DNA from: Effrenium voratum
Taxonomy: Eukaryota; Sar; Dinophyceae; Suessiales; Symbiodiniaceae
Direction: 5' to 3'
DNA length: 64,000 nt
NCBI GenBank assembly: GCA_963377175.1
Contig: CAUJNA010000513.1
Location: 1,040,338-1,104,337, forward strand
Shown here: piece after piece, positions 47,370-58,090 of the stretch
How positions within the stretch are numbered: position 1 is the first letter of the stretch
Layout of the letters: each line of letters starts with the position of its first letter
Translations under genes and position numbers: made by a program
Notes under the pieces: generated by a model
What the model saw: the letters and a program-made list of their open reading frames with translations, nothing else
Databases searched by the model: none
Told to the model about the DNA's origin: nothing

Positions 47370-48175
47370 CCCAACCCCCACCCCCACCCCCACCCCCACC
47401 CCACCCCCCCTCCCCAATACCCCACCCCATCTGTTACGCGTGAGCGGGTGCGCTTGCTAGGTGGCAGGCATGTGCGCAGTGCTGGGCGGGCGTGTGTGAG
47501 CGGGTGTGCCCCACCCCACCCCAACCTCCCCAAAGCCTGACCCCAGCCCAGCCCACCCTGAGCAGGCGCTCATTAAGGCGGCAGGCATGTGTTGCACGTG
47601 AGTGGGCGTGCTTATCAGGTGGCAGGCATGCGTGCAGCGCTGGGCGGGCGCGCGTGAGCGGGTGTGCTTATTAGGTGGTAAGCGTGGATGCAGCGCTCGG
47701 CGGACGCGCGTGAGCGGGTGTGCCCCACCCCGCCCCGCCCCAGCCCCCACCCCCACCCCACCCTTCCCCAATACCGCACCCCATCTGTTGCACGTGAGCG
47801 GGTATGCTTATTAGGTGGCAGGCATGTGCTTACCATTCCCCCGCCTCCCCACCCACCCCCCACCCCTTCGGGCTACTCTTCCGCATGCGTGGAAACAGCG
47901 CTGAGCGGGTGCACTTGAGCGGGTGTGCTTACCATTCCCCCCTCCCCCCCACCCCCCCCACAGTGCTGAGCGGGCGCACTTGAGCGGGTGTGCTTACCAA
48001 TCCCCCCCCCCCCACCCCCCCACCCTGCCAAAAGTGTGTGTGTGTGTACAGATGAGCCAGATGACAGAAACCTTGTGTGCGCAGATGATCCAGAGTGCAT
48101 GGCGCAATAAGTGAGGAAAGCCTGTGTGTACAGATGATCCAGATTTGTGTGCGCAGATGATCCCCTGCCCCTCTT
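47370..48175. repeat. C-rich / GAGCGGGTGTGC minisatellite
   Basis: Alternating blocks of (CCCCA)n-type pyrimidine tracts and a GTGAGCGGGTGTGCTTA-containing unit, repeated many times with partial units. At the right end, 48,040-48,170, the unit changes to TGTGTGCGCAGATGATCCAGA. Strand asymmetry is extreme (C-rich on plus), so the minus strand could form G-quadruplex structures. The ORFs here come from the repeat. Confidence 0.85.
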
Positions 48176-48691
48176 GGGATGGTTCGGGTTCCGTCCCTCA
48201 TTTTAGGAGGAAATCGCCTGAAATAGAAAAGTCCCTGGGCAAAAAGGGAACCTCACACACCGGATTAATCCGACGTTATCATCACACAGAAGGTTCCCCT
48301 TTTTGAGCACTCTTTCCCAATTCCCCCCACCCCGCCGGTATTGTGACTGTGGCTCCAAGCATTCCTGGTAGAGGCACAACGCAGGGATTTCCAGCAAAGT
48401 GTTCTTGAGCCATGGGTGAATGAACCCAGGAACAAGGGATCCGTACCAGATTCATTTGGGTTGTCAGAAGATGGATGACCCCCTTCAAACTGTGTGGTTT
48501 CCCTTTGTGTCCTTTTCCGAACGGGTACCCTCAAAGCAGACGCGCCCGCATACATCCACTGAAGTTTGCCCTCCCAAACAGGCGCCATGTGTTTCTTTAT
48601 TTTCGCCCACGGCCGCGGGAGTGGCTTAACATGTTTGCCAAAAAACGGAACGTGTCGGCAGTCCAGTCCAGGCCGTCCACATCACGCCGCA

Positions 48692-48774
48692 ATGGAGCCA
48701 AAGGCGGCGCCCAAGGCACCGGAGGCGAAGGCGTCGCTGAAGCCACCTGGCCGATACGGTCTTCGTTGCCCCAG
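48692..48774 (+). CDS. Candidate first exon, Ala/Lys/Pro-rich
   Basis: ATG 48,692 (CGCAATGGAG) opens a frame MEPKAAPKAPEAKASLKPPG then RYGLRCPR, with almost all G/C third positions, ending CCCCAG|GTTGGC. The basic Ala/Pro/Lys N-terminus resembles tails of ribosomal proteins or a targeting leader. A telomere-like tract directly follows. No family assigned. Confidence 0.38.
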
Positions 48775-48795
48775 GTTGGCCACGGGTGGTCTGTG

Positions 48796-48856
48796 TTACG
48801 GTTGTCTGGGGTTACGGTTAGGGTCTATGGTTTTAGGGTTAAGGTTTAGGGTTAGG
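48796..48856 (+). repeat. Interstitial telomere-like tract (TTTAGGG type)
   Basis: Degenerate repeats of GGTTTAGGG and GGTTAGGG, for example TTTTAGGGTTAAGGTTTAGG. TTTAGGG is the telomere repeat reported for dinoflagellates. Internal copies often mark healed breaks or telomerase-primed insertions. Only the last four or so units are clean. Confidence 0.65.
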
Positions 48857-48886
48857 CGGGCCCGGGCAAACCCCAGGAATTGGCCG

Positions 48887-48966
48887 TATATATATATATA
48901 TATATATTTATTTATTTATTTATTTATTTATTTATTTTTGTTTACTCATTATATATATATATATAT
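48887..48966. repeat. (TA)n-(TTTA)n-(TA)n compound microsatellite
   Basis: A TA run, then about seven TTTA units, then TTTTGTTTACTCATT, then another AT run. Confidence 0.92.
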
Positions 48967-50136
48967 GTTTTGCATGCGTGTGGGTTGTGTTCAAAGGGAA
49001 GCCAAAGAAACCGTGGCCAGGGTTGAGGTTCAGCTGCTTTTCTTCGAGACACTCAAAGACTCCCCAGCCTGCGGAAGCGGCTTTCCTTCATCGACGGCTT
49101 TCATGTTTTTTTGTTCCACCAATCTGGTTGTTAGATGCGGGGTGTCACATCTGCAGGAAAAAAGCGACCTGTGCGGGGCTGCGCACTTTTTGCGTCGGAA
49201 GCGCCTGGTTACCGCACCGTCCGGAGGCTTCCCACGCCGGGCCTCTCGCCGAAAGCCAGCTCGGCGGCTCAGCAAGCCGGCCAGCCGGCGGCTTTTTGTG
49301 AGTCTCCTCGGGCGGATCGAAGCCTGAAGCGTTCAACTTGTTGATCAAAGAAGGTGCTTCCTATGGAAAAGAAATCGGATTTGTTATGTGCTTGACTGGA
49401 ATGAAGGTGCTTGTGTCTGAAAACAAAGGAAGGGGACCGCGGATCTTGTGATGCGATCTGTTGCTTTCTGAGGGTTTTGGCGTCCCCAACTTACTCGCGC
49501 CTTTTCCTTAGCTTGTTTAGGGATTTGGCTTCCTCTTGAGGGTGGAAAGAGTCGCTATTTTGGGAAGTCGCCTGCAAACAAAGGGGAGCTGTTGAAGATG
49601 TCTTACCAGTCAACGGCAAAACAGGTTGGTCTCCTTTTTGCCCAAGTCCGCTCCTGCCAAAAAAGCAAACTTTTTTACCTCTTGGTCCATGCTCTGAGTT
49701 CACCACCCCAGACTTTTGCCACTGAAGTCATTCAGAAAGTCTCAAGTGAGACTTGCCAGGTTTTTGTTCAGACTTTGCATAAGCGCCAAAACTTCACTTC
49801 GAAAAACACGAGCCATCGCAAGTTGCCCGGCTTTTGAGGCAGATGGGTTTTTGCAAGGACTCTGCCGAACCCGGCGGCGCGCGAGGCCCGTTGGGCAAGC
49901 TGCAAGTCCCTGGCGCGGCCTCGCCCTCGCGCCTCTCCACGTCTTCCACCTCCTCAGCATGGAAAGGCGCGCCCAGGGCGTTTATCTGGGGCACGTGGCT
50001 CCGTGCCCGGTGAGGCTATGAGTGCATGGTTCAGGGCATGCACCCTTGTTGGCTTTCCAAGTGATGATGTGGTACCCCTTTTTGGGAAGGTGCCAAACAG
50101 AAAACACAAGGAACGCCACTCCTTTTGGGGGGGGTG
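48967..50136. other. Intron-type sequence with weak exon patches
   Basis: A G/C-rich patch at 49,220-49,305 ends at a consensus GTGAGT, but the frame is ambiguous (RRLPTPGLSPKASSAAQQAG or the alternative SHAGPLAESQLGGSA), so I do not call it. A minus-strand exon candidate at 49,850-49,985 is listed separately. The left flank of the retroelement ends in a run of eight G. Confidence 0.4.
49850..49985 (-). CDS. Possible exon, Glu/Pro-rich
   Basis: On the minus strand an acceptor-like GTGCCCCAG precedes a frame reading INALGAPFHAEEVEDVERRE then GEAAPGTCSLPNGPRAPPGS with very high GC3. Two other frames are also open, because the DNA here is GC-rich. Function unknown; right border not defined. Confidence 0.28.
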
Positions 50137-50420
50137 TGAGACCCACTGCCAGGGGTACCGTACCTGGAAGGGAGCTGGTACCTTGTCATAGTAGAGAATG
50201 TTTGGTAGGTCCCCGGGTCTGTTCTGCAAGAGAGTCCAATATGCCAATAGTGGAGGAACTGAGAATGGAAGTCCCTGCTTGTACGAATGTGCAATGTATA
50301 CCTGCAAGGCGCTCTGCTAGGTCCTTTTTGTAATGGCTGCAGGATGAATGCAACGGTAGATAGGGCCTTGAGCCAAATAGCATGCGTGTGGTGCAGGGTC
50401 AATTGCGAAGCAAAGCAACA
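50137..50420 (-). repeat. 3' LTR of copy 2
   Basis: Element-sense ends are TGTTGC...TCTCA, giving the usual TG...CA. It matches 59,397-59,689 over its full length, with roughly 17 substitutions and three small indels. It contains TTTGGCTCAAG on the sense strand at 50,367-50,377. Confidence 0.9.
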
Positions 50421-50767
50421 CAAAACAAACACAGTTTCTTTTGACCCTGAACACCAAAATGGTATTCTTGGCTTCATGGCCTTTAGCCGTAGCCATACTT
50501 ATGCTTGCCGTAGTCATATCGAAAATTAAATCATCCTATTTCTGTCGCGGATGAAATGGCAGAATGGAAAATGCTTTGTACTGATTGGACGAGATACCTA
50601 ACTGTATCTAAAACGGAAATTGAGAAACACTTTGTACACGCGGGATTGTGTGAAACTATTGATCACTCGCGAGCAGAGTCTTGATGTGCAGGAGGATCAA
50701 TCGATTGGAATTCGTGGTGTCGTGTTCCGTGTGTATGGTTCTCAGCGTGGATTGTTGTCATAGTATC

Positions 50768-51786
50768 TCATCGCTTTTGCGAGTACCAACGGTAGCTGCT
50801 ATCGGATTGGCTTGCATATCCTCCGCCATAATCCTCCCATCCTTGATAGCCGGAGCTCTTCCATCCTTGCTGATAGGATTGGTTCCATGGCTTCCTGTCT
50901 CATTCTCCTTCTTCTTGTTCTGATTGTACTCCTTCTTGCGGTGGCAATTCCTTTCTTGATCAGCTGCAAGGCTGCGAATGTAGACCAGCAATGGGGTATG
51001 AGAGTCGGAGTCGCATGGTCCAAGCATTAGCATCTCATTGTTGATGTGCTTGTAGCGCTCGGCGGAAGTGACCTTGTAGTCGGAGATGGCCTTGTCAACA
51101 TCTTCGATCATGGAATCCATCGTATCTTGGTCGAGCTTGGGAACCTCGAATTGACGGAATTCTTGTTGGATGTCAGTCCTTCCCCAGCTGAACACGAAGC
51201 TCATCATGCAATCCGGAAACGTTCTGTCAAATCCTGAACCTCTGTCATGTAAAGACGGTGACGAGCAATGGATGTAATTGTGCAAGAGGTCGACATGGTG
51301 CAATCCATTCGCTCCGCCAACGGCATGTCTTGTGTTCCATTCCAGAGGTTCTTGAACTTACCCATAATGTAGTTCATAAGGCCGTGCTCAGGATTCTAAA
51401 CGGATTGTAGCTTACTGAACGTATTTGCGGACGGCGTCGCCTGTGATCGCATCGCAGTGGTACTCAGTGACGAGCGGCATGATGCCTTTCTGTACGTTGT
51501 CTTTTGCTGCACCATGGCTGACGTTCGGATGAATATGGAAAACTCCAATGGTGGCAAATGGAAGGTCAGCTCTTGTGACATGGCGGGCGTCGTAGGAGAG
51601 AACAGGGTTCTGAGTGGATTTTGGAAATGTTCCACGAGTCTCATTGTTCTGCGACGACAATCTCGCTGTTCTTGCCATGCCATTGTACGGTGGTGCGTGG
51701 CGGCAATCTCTGTCCAATATACTTCTCCTGGTTGAGGAACATGGATGTTCCGGTGGATGCCAAACAGTCGGGTGTTGGAGTATCAA
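50768..51786 (-). pseudogene. 3' ORF resembling an EEP nuclease (copy 2)
   Basis: Separate from Pol and downstream of RNase H. It contains ADLPFATIGVFHIHPNVSHG (histidine region), CDAITGDA (the GDxN box, altered just after GDA), DCMMSFVFSWGRTDI, and GPCDSDSHTPLLVYIRS (the final Asp-His pair). This order and wording fit the endonuclease/exonuclease/phosphatase fold. The N-terminal Asn and Glu motifs seen in copy 1 are missing, so the 5' part is deleted. In one frame the C-terminus is Trp/Tyr/Gly-rich (NQSYQQGWKSSGYQGWEDYG), like an RNA-binding tail, ending at TGA 50,768. Frame changes near 51,410 and 50,930. Confidence 0.55.
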
Positions 51787-51840
51787 TTGAAAATCACTAA
51801 AATGAAAAGTTCATGCATTGAAAATTCATTGACATATGGA

Positions 51841-52493
51841 TCATGCCCAAGTTCCCCAGTAAGCAAACATGTATTCTGCTTTCCCGACTCCTGCGAACGC
51901 GGTTGGATCGGGTCCGTGCTTCGTATTGTGTGCTAGCCATTCAACCCAAAATGCCTTGTTCTGCAACATGGTGCGGAAAGGTGGATGAGCGTCCACATTC
52001 GTGAGGTTGCCTGTCAATACTGCCTTGATAGGCTCATCTGCCTTCGCTGAATGTTTGGTCAGCGAATCTGCTAGACAATCCTCGCTTCGCACATGTGCGA
52101 GATCGTGCATCTGTCCGCTAGTGCTCTCCTTTCGCAACATTTGGATTAAGTGCATTGTTTCTTTCTGCTCTGGTTGATGTGTTGTGGATGCTGTTGTAAC
52201 AAGATTGTTAGCATCTGTGCGGATATGGACATCCGCGATTTCGCCTGTAATGTCTGACCAGAGTCCGCGAAGAAATAAGGCTGAGCCGTAACAACGCATT
52301 AGTCCGTGCAATTCAGCAACAGTTGTGGACATGGTTGTGGCGGTGATCTTATGCGTCTCATAGTCGACCAGTGAGCCTCTCGAATTCGATGAGCCCTGGC
52401 GGAGATCTCTTTGCTCTGCAAGAAAGATAACATGTGCACGTTGGGATGACTTGTCTTCATTATTGCAGTAGGAGGCATCTGGATAGCCCTCAG
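51841..52493 (-). pseudogene. RNase H (copy 2)
   Basis: An uninterrupted frame of about 217 codons carries the copia-type RNase H motifs: GYPDASYCNNEDKSSQ (Asp), TTVAELHGLMRC (Glu), VHIRTDANNLVTTAS (Asp) and CLADSLTKHSAKADE (Asp). All four acidic residues are present, so this domain itself looks intact, although it is separated from RT by stop codons upstream. It ends at the stop near 51,841, marking the end of Pol. Confidence 0.8.
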
Positions 52494-52691
52494 ACTAAGC
52501 GGAATGCTTTATGGTTCTGACTGTCTTGTTGATGGCGCGAACGGCCTCAATGGTTGGTGATGATGCCTTGGATGCACACCTGGAGAATTGATAACCAATG
52601 TGGAATTGTGTTCGCGATTGTAACCAGTTGATCTGACCTAAGACACTTCTGTAAGCAGTATGCGTTTGAGGAGTGAGTGGTGTATCATCCT

Positions 52692-53820
52692 TTAGATGCT
52701 TGTCAAAGTTGATCTCCTGAAGTTCGTCAATGGCAACGTTCTGGTGGACATTGATGTACTAACTGTGCTTGTCGTCATGCTTCCATTGGATTCGTTGTCC
52801 AACGAAAAGGCAATCATTCTTGTCTTCTGAACCGACTTGAAAATCCTTACGAAGTCGTCCCATGATTTCCTTCTCAAACACGTCACCCCCGGTCAAAAGA
52901 AGATCATCTACATGAAGAGAAAGCGCTCCATGAATTTGTCGATTCTGGGCGTTGTTACCGGATGAGGCAATCAACTGCTCCTTCAAGATCGAATGTATTG
53001 GATGACTTCTTCTCACTGATCGGCGAGAATTTTGGAAGCTGTTTACCGTAGTAAACATATGTACAACGATCTGCTCGCGTTGGCACTAATCCGTATGAAC
53101 GGAGTGCCGAATCTAGGATGTTCCACCATCTGCGTGGTGCGTCATTCAGCCCATAAGCAGGCTTGACAAATATTGTCCCGATTCTGATCGTATGCTTCGC
53201 CTTGAAGGAATGCTGTCTTCAGATCCATGTGAAATATATTCCAGCCCTTGTTTGCGGCTGCTTGGATTGCAAGGCGGAAGCCACTCCTGAATGCAGCAGG
53301 ACTGTCTGTCTGCTGATCGTTCTTCTGCTTATCTTGCAAACCTCGGAGGACCATCGGGTTTTTGTTTTCAGGAAGTTCCCGTCTTTGCCTCGCTTCAGGG
53401 TGAGAACCCAGCGACCGGTGACCCAATTCCTGACCTGAATCTTTCTAGGTCGAACACTTCATTGTCAAGCCAAGATTTCCACTCGAGGTGCTTAGCTTCC
53501 AGGAATTGCTTCTGGCAAGCCTTCGTCTCAGTAGCTGTTGCTTCTTTCCGCTTCTTACCGATAAGTGCGGAAGTGGATGAAGCCTTCAAGGATTCTTGCT
53601 TGGATGAATACAATACCAAGAGTGCTCGGTCATCATCTGTCATGTTCTTGCAAAGCCGGTCAACATGATCCTTGTCTGTGTACTTCTGATGAGAGAATCC
53701 ACATCTGTTGGATGGTTTGAAGGTCCCTTTCACTTGTCCAAGAAGGACAGGCTTTCCTTCGATGTCTCTCGGAACCGTGAAGGATCCTGTGTTGGCACAG
53801 ATCTTCTGATCGGATGTCAT
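52692..53820 (-). pseudogene. Reverse transcriptase (copy 2), frameshifted
   Basis: It begins with CANTGSFTVPRDI and AKHLEWKSWLDNEVFDLERF (typical copia N-terminal RT). Then come RSGFRLAIQAAANKGWNIFH and MDLKTAFLQGE (first catalytic Asp), PAYGLNDAPRRWWN in a second frame, and LHVDDLLLTGGDVF (catalytic Asp pair) in a third. The downstream SEDKNDCLFVGQRIQWKHDD also matches copy 1. All RT catalytic residues are present, but at least two frameshifts (near 53,390 and 53,060) break it. Confidence 0.82.
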
Positions 53821-53871
53821 GAGTGACCAGTGTGCTTCATCAAGAACAAGGTCGGCTTCCTGATCATCGTA

Positions 53872-54790
53872 CTACCTCGTCCTCTCATAGTCTTCTGATT
53901 CATCTTCTTCTCGGTCAGTGTGCTGCAAGGTGCTCTGTGAACTTCCAGTGCCGGATGAAGTTGGGACGTGAGGGAGTAGCTCTTCCTCACTGTCAGGGTG
54001 CATCGGCAAGTTGACTGGATTGTTCGGGTTGAAGTTGGATGAAGCTGCAGGTTCGTCCTTGAGAGATGAACCAGGCGAATCTTCGTCGTCTGGATTCTCA
54101 CCTGGCTTCTTCTTCTTCTTTCCTGTCTTCTGCTTCTTGGATGAACTGCTCTGCACAGGAGGTGCAGTTGTTTCTTCTTCTTGCGCAAGGTTGGGCAGTG
54201 CAAGCTCTTCATCATCGTTTTCTGCTTCGGGGTTTGTCAGAATTGCAGGTGGTGATGGCACCACGACAGTCGGAATAATCGGTTGAGATGATGGTGACTG
54301 AGACGGCAAAGGAACATCACCCCCCAGCGGCGGATCTCCTGGCGGTGCTGGCGGCATGGGATGATCTGGTCGATCGTTCTGATCAGGCTGATTTGGAGGA
54401 TCCGGAGGAGGATCTGACATGTTCTTGTCCGGAGGAGTTGGAGGTCTTGGATCAGGCAGGATGGTCCGGTTGATCAGGTGGCTGCTGTGTGTCAGGAGGT
54501 CAAGGTGAATTCGTCGGTTCCACTGGATCTACCTCAACGGGCATCGGCTTGATAGCTGGTGCATCTGAGAAAGAGTGATGAACTGATGAGTACATCACCG
54601 CATGCCACGTCTTCGGATTGTAGTTCTCCCAATTGCACTTGGATGCTGGCAAGACCCAAATTCTGTTCAGCTCATCTGGTTGCCAGAAGGCTATGACGGC
54701 ATCGTCCGGAGGTGAGTTGATGGGCATGTTGATGCCAATCGTGTGGACATATGCCGTACATGCATCGCACTGTGTGGATGAGATGCACAA
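53872..54790 (-). pseudogene. Pro-rich linker between methyltransferase and RT (copy 2)
   Basis: It starts with the conserved block TIGINMPINSPPDDAVIAFW, then a 180-residue low-complexity region: Pro/Asp-rich (MSDPPPDPPNQPDQNDRPDH), a basic patch (SSKKQKTGKKKKKPGENPDD) that could serve as a nuclear-localisation signal, and an acidic end (REEDESEDYE). Same position and character as in copy 1 but little sequence identity outside the conserved block. Confidence 0.65.
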
Positions 54791-55013
54791 TCATGTACTG
54801 ACATTGCCAGTCAGTCCCCGAAGAATATTGTTTCAGTGTCCTCTGAAACTTCTGAACCGGGTGACCGTTGATGACTAACGGCGGAACATTCTTGTGAGGC
54901 CCTGAATTCTAACAGCGGTTCTGCTGCTAGTCATGTTGAACTCCTTGTCGATGGCAGCCATCCCCTGTCGAAGAATATCTACCTGCTTGTCGGTGAACGG
55001 CTCAAAGATATCC

Positions 55014-55946
55014 TCAAGGAGGTACTTCATTGTCAAGCGGTTTCACCTTCAGGTGACGCAGGATGATGTGCGCGAGATCCTGGCAGAACTGGTAAGGATA
55101 CACCTGTGCCAGTTTACTTCTGCTTCCGTAAGTGCCAGCATTTCCCTCGAGGGGTTGATGCTCATGTTTCACTGAGCAAGTGAAGTTTGTACACTTTCCA
55201 AAAATCGGTCTCATTACCTCGGGAGGTAAGCAGTGCATCAAGCTTGTTGGCTTGAGACATCTGAGTCCGGATTCAGGATCTTTCAGTCCGTATGCACAGA
55301 AGTGGAAATCTCCCCAAGTCACGGATGGATCTGAAAAGAGCTGCGTCATGCAGTGCAAGTTCCAGATCCTGGATGTTTGGGGATTTTCAATGATGAAGTA
55401 TCTTCTGTGCTTCAGCTGATATCGCGCAATGGATGCCACGAACTCAATCATGGGCATGTAGCGCTGTCGTTTTTCCCAATCTTTCTGTTGGTCTTTTTGG
55501 ATGTTCTGCATGTTTGACCACGGTCCACAGACTGGCGCCATGAGAATGAGATCAGTCGCTTGCTCCTTGATGATTTCCATGACCATGTGTCGTCCCTTGG
55601 ATGTCATTACGTCAAATCCGCTGCGAATGTCAACTGAATTCCCAACCTTCAGACCGGAGAGTGCGCAGCATTGACTGAATCTGGCACTCCCTGCAAAGAT
55701 CTCGAGAACGTGGATCTTTTTCTTGTGTACACAGTTCCAATGTGCTCCCTCAGGGATGGATGTCATATCTTCCACAAACATGTTCTCCGCAGATCTCGAT
55801 GCTGCAGGCTGAGGAGTTGATTTTCCAGCAATGCGTAATGGTCGTGAGGATGCTGGCTTCGGAGTTGGAATGGATGATCTCTTCTCCTTGGAATCAGTGG
55901 AAGAACCTCCTTGTTCTTTCTGCAAGGATTCCTTCTCATCAGGCAA
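55014..55946 (-). CDS. C5-type DNA methyltransferase domain inside Pol (copy 2)
   Basis: A 310-codon open frame. The first 70 residues are a Ser/Pro-rich linker. Then come motif I (IHVLEIFAGSARFS, residues 78-91), VDIRSGFDVMTSKGR (binding-pocket region), motif IV with the catalytic cysteine (LMAPVCGPWS, Cys140; the usual PPC is PVC here), and motif VI (YFIIENPQT, ENP 187-189). Last come FHFCAYGLKDP and LPPEVMRP. In this family AdoMet donates a methyl group to cytosine C5. The domain lies between integrase and RT and is the longest undamaged open frame of the element. I see no separate target-recognition domain. The target and activity are unknown, and a non-DNA target cannot be excluded. Confidence 0.8.
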   Translation of the reverse strand: MPDEKESLQKEQGGSSTDSKEKRSSIPTPKPASSRPLRIAGKSTPQPAASRSAENMFVEDMTSIPEGAHWNCVHKKKIHVLEIFAGSARFSQCCALSGLKVGNSVDIRSGFDVMTSKGRHMVMEIIKEQATDLILMAPVCGPWSNMQNIQKDQQKDWEKRQRYMPMIEFVASIARYQLKHRRYFIIENPQTSRIWNLHCMTQLFSDPSVTWGDFHFCAYGLKDPESGLRCLKPTSLMHCLPPEVMRPIFGKCTNFTCSVKHEHQPLEGNAGTYGSRSKLAQVYPYQFCQDLAHIILRHLKVKPLDNEVPP

Positions 55947-56071
55947 TAAGAAATCAATTCCAGGTTTCCCCGAAGGGATGGTCTGACCTTCGTCATGTTG
56001 ACCTTGATGAGTCTTGATCCGAGATCAAGTCCAACCATTGCTCCTTCTAAGGAAATGACTTTTCCTTTTAG

Positions 56072-56971
56072 CTATATTCCTCTTTTGCTTCCATCGGAAC
56101 GAACATGGGATTTGTCTTCCTGCCAGTAAAATACCTTGTCCTTCACCTGTAGAGGTTTGGAGCTCATCCTGAAGTTCTGAGCAAGGTCTCTCCGGATGAT
56201 CTCGGATTGACGAGCCTCTTGGAATGCCTGCTTGGACAGCTGCTTAATCTGGATTGCTGTAAGCTCTTCCTCATTCCGGTCGATCGTCAATTGAGTCGGT
56301 GTCGCGACATCAAGTTGGATGAGATCTGCAGGTCTTCGTCCGAATGCGAGCTCCAGAGGTGTTACACCCCCGTAGGTGACAGTTTGATTTCTGACAGTTG
56401 CTGCTGCCTTCAAAAGTTGTCGGTAGGTCACTTTCTTCAGTGTCGCAGGTGCGTTGCCCGACTTGATCGAGTTGAGCATGATCTTCAGCTGCGCCTTCAA
56501 TAATCGAACTGCTGCTTCAGCTTGATTTGGCCATGGTGTATTTGGTCCCAAGGATATCAGTGTAATGTCGAGGGGCTGATAGAAATGTTCCCATGTCTCC
56601 GCCATGAAGGCTTGATCACCGACAACTGATTTTGTCTGCAGGTGGTACTGGTCAAAGTAGTTCCTGAGGACAGTGATGTTCTCGGCTTCTTGCGTAGTTG
56701 TCACTGCCTCGTCGTTGCTTCATCCAGGAGGAACCTGACAGTGATCAATGAATGTCATGTCTGCGAATGTGGCCGCTCAAAGTCCACTCGTCTTGCTTCT
56801 TGAAGGTGCATGTTTTGCTGCTTGGCAATCTTCGCAGTCACTTCGGATCTTGCCAAACATATCGTAGATTGATTTTGGTAAGTGAAGCGCACAAGTCCTG
56901 AGTCGAAATTGGTTGGTAGTCATATGATGATGCTGAAGATGGAGCTTTTTCAGCTCTTCTGGTTTGGACAA
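56072..56971 (-). pseudogene. Integrase (copy 2)
   Basis: The N-terminal zinc region LHLQHHHMTTNQFRLR ... CEDCQAAKH (HHCC) is in one frame. Asp 1 is in MTFIDHCQV near 56,750 in a second frame. A 210-codon frame then has Asp 2 (VVGDQAFMAETWEHF, residue 30) and Glu (PNQAEAAVRLLKAQ, residue 63), a 32-residue spacing, close to the usual D35E. The C-terminal part VTYGGVTPLELAFGRRPADL and KDKVFYWQED are typical of the family. One or two frameshifts near 56,720-56,780. Confidence 0.82.
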
Positions 56972-57119
56972 TCGCTGATGAGTTCTGCCTAAGGCCAGTG
57001 AAAGTGAAGTAGGTTCTTCTTTGGATGGCGTTGCAGGATCTGGCTCAATAGTCGACTGGCCCTTCTTGTCGATGATCCTGTCTGCTGCCGATCCTGAACC
57101 GGATTCTTTGTCTTTCAGC

Positions 57120-58033
57120 GAGTCTTACCCGTCCACAGGTTGATCAATGGTTTGTTCGCCTGGGATGTAAGTCTCCAGTTGTCTTCAAGGATTTCTGGGG
57201 ATCCGCCCCGTTGTGCGCTCTCGGCTGATGTTGTCAGGATTAACCGGACACTCCTTTGTTCCCGTCAGTGTGAACAGTGCCTTGCGAGGCGTGATGTGCA
57301 CACGGATGAGCTGCTTGTTCTTCTTGTCGAGTATCCAGTGATCCTGCTTGAGAGAACCAATTTTTTTGGGAGTTCCTTGGATGCACAGACTTGTTCACTC
57401 ACTGAGTGTTCCCTCGAGGGGAATTGGATGCTGTCATCATCATCGTAAACATAGTTGGTGAGGCCTTTGATGGCGATCTGCTCATGGGATTTCACTCTTG
57501 CTACTCCAGCAAGATCGACGAGTGCATGTCCTGCGCCGGATACCGGAACTGCTTGACGATTCATGCCAAAAGCCTTACACGTGATCTTGTCACATTGAGG
57601 TGTATGCTCGATGGTCATGTACAGGTTCCGCATCTGACCACTGCTCAGGAGTCAGGAGGATCGGCACAGTTCCTTGTTCAAGGATGTCGATGTTGGTGCT
57701 TGAGGCGCAAGATCCAGTTACCTTGGCTGTTTCTCCATTTACAAAAGTGAACTTGGTCTCGGCCGGGATGTACAAGTAGGAGATGAGGTTCTTCATAGGT
57801 TCGATGGCCTAGGTAAAGCGCTGGATTGCATGCCAGCTGCCCATGGATCTGGTACATCCAGTGTCCAGGATCGCGTAGGTCGGATTGTGCTGCGGGTTGA
57901 TGACAAGCGCCGTCAGCTTTGTTTGTTTTGCTGTCGCCGTCCTTGACTGTTCAAAAACTGCATCAGCTTGGGTCAGCTTCTTATGGATGGCGTCCTTCTC
58001 ATGCTGCTCATATGCGTCATGGAATGCCACCAT
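57120..58033 (-). pseudogene. Aspartic protease and following linker (copy 2)
   Basis: AILDTGCTRSMGSWHAIQRF holds the catalytic DTG of a retroviral-type aspartic protease, which cuts the polyprotein. Further conserved pieces are TKFTFVNGETAKV, NIDILEQGTVPI and IEHTPQCDKITCKAFGMNRQ, then DHWILDKKNKQLIRVH in another frame. Unlike copy 1 the catalytic Asp is kept. Frameshifts near 57,800, 57,630 and 57,360. Confidence 0.75.
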
Positions 58034-58090
58034 CGCTTGCGCGGTGCTGGATGACTCATGGGATGAGTACCAGCCGTGTTCACTCCAATT

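Noticed and set aside
50126..50136. Exact target-site duplication of copy 2
   Set aside because: Both flanks are G runs, so a 5-bp duplication cannot be distinguished from the run itself.
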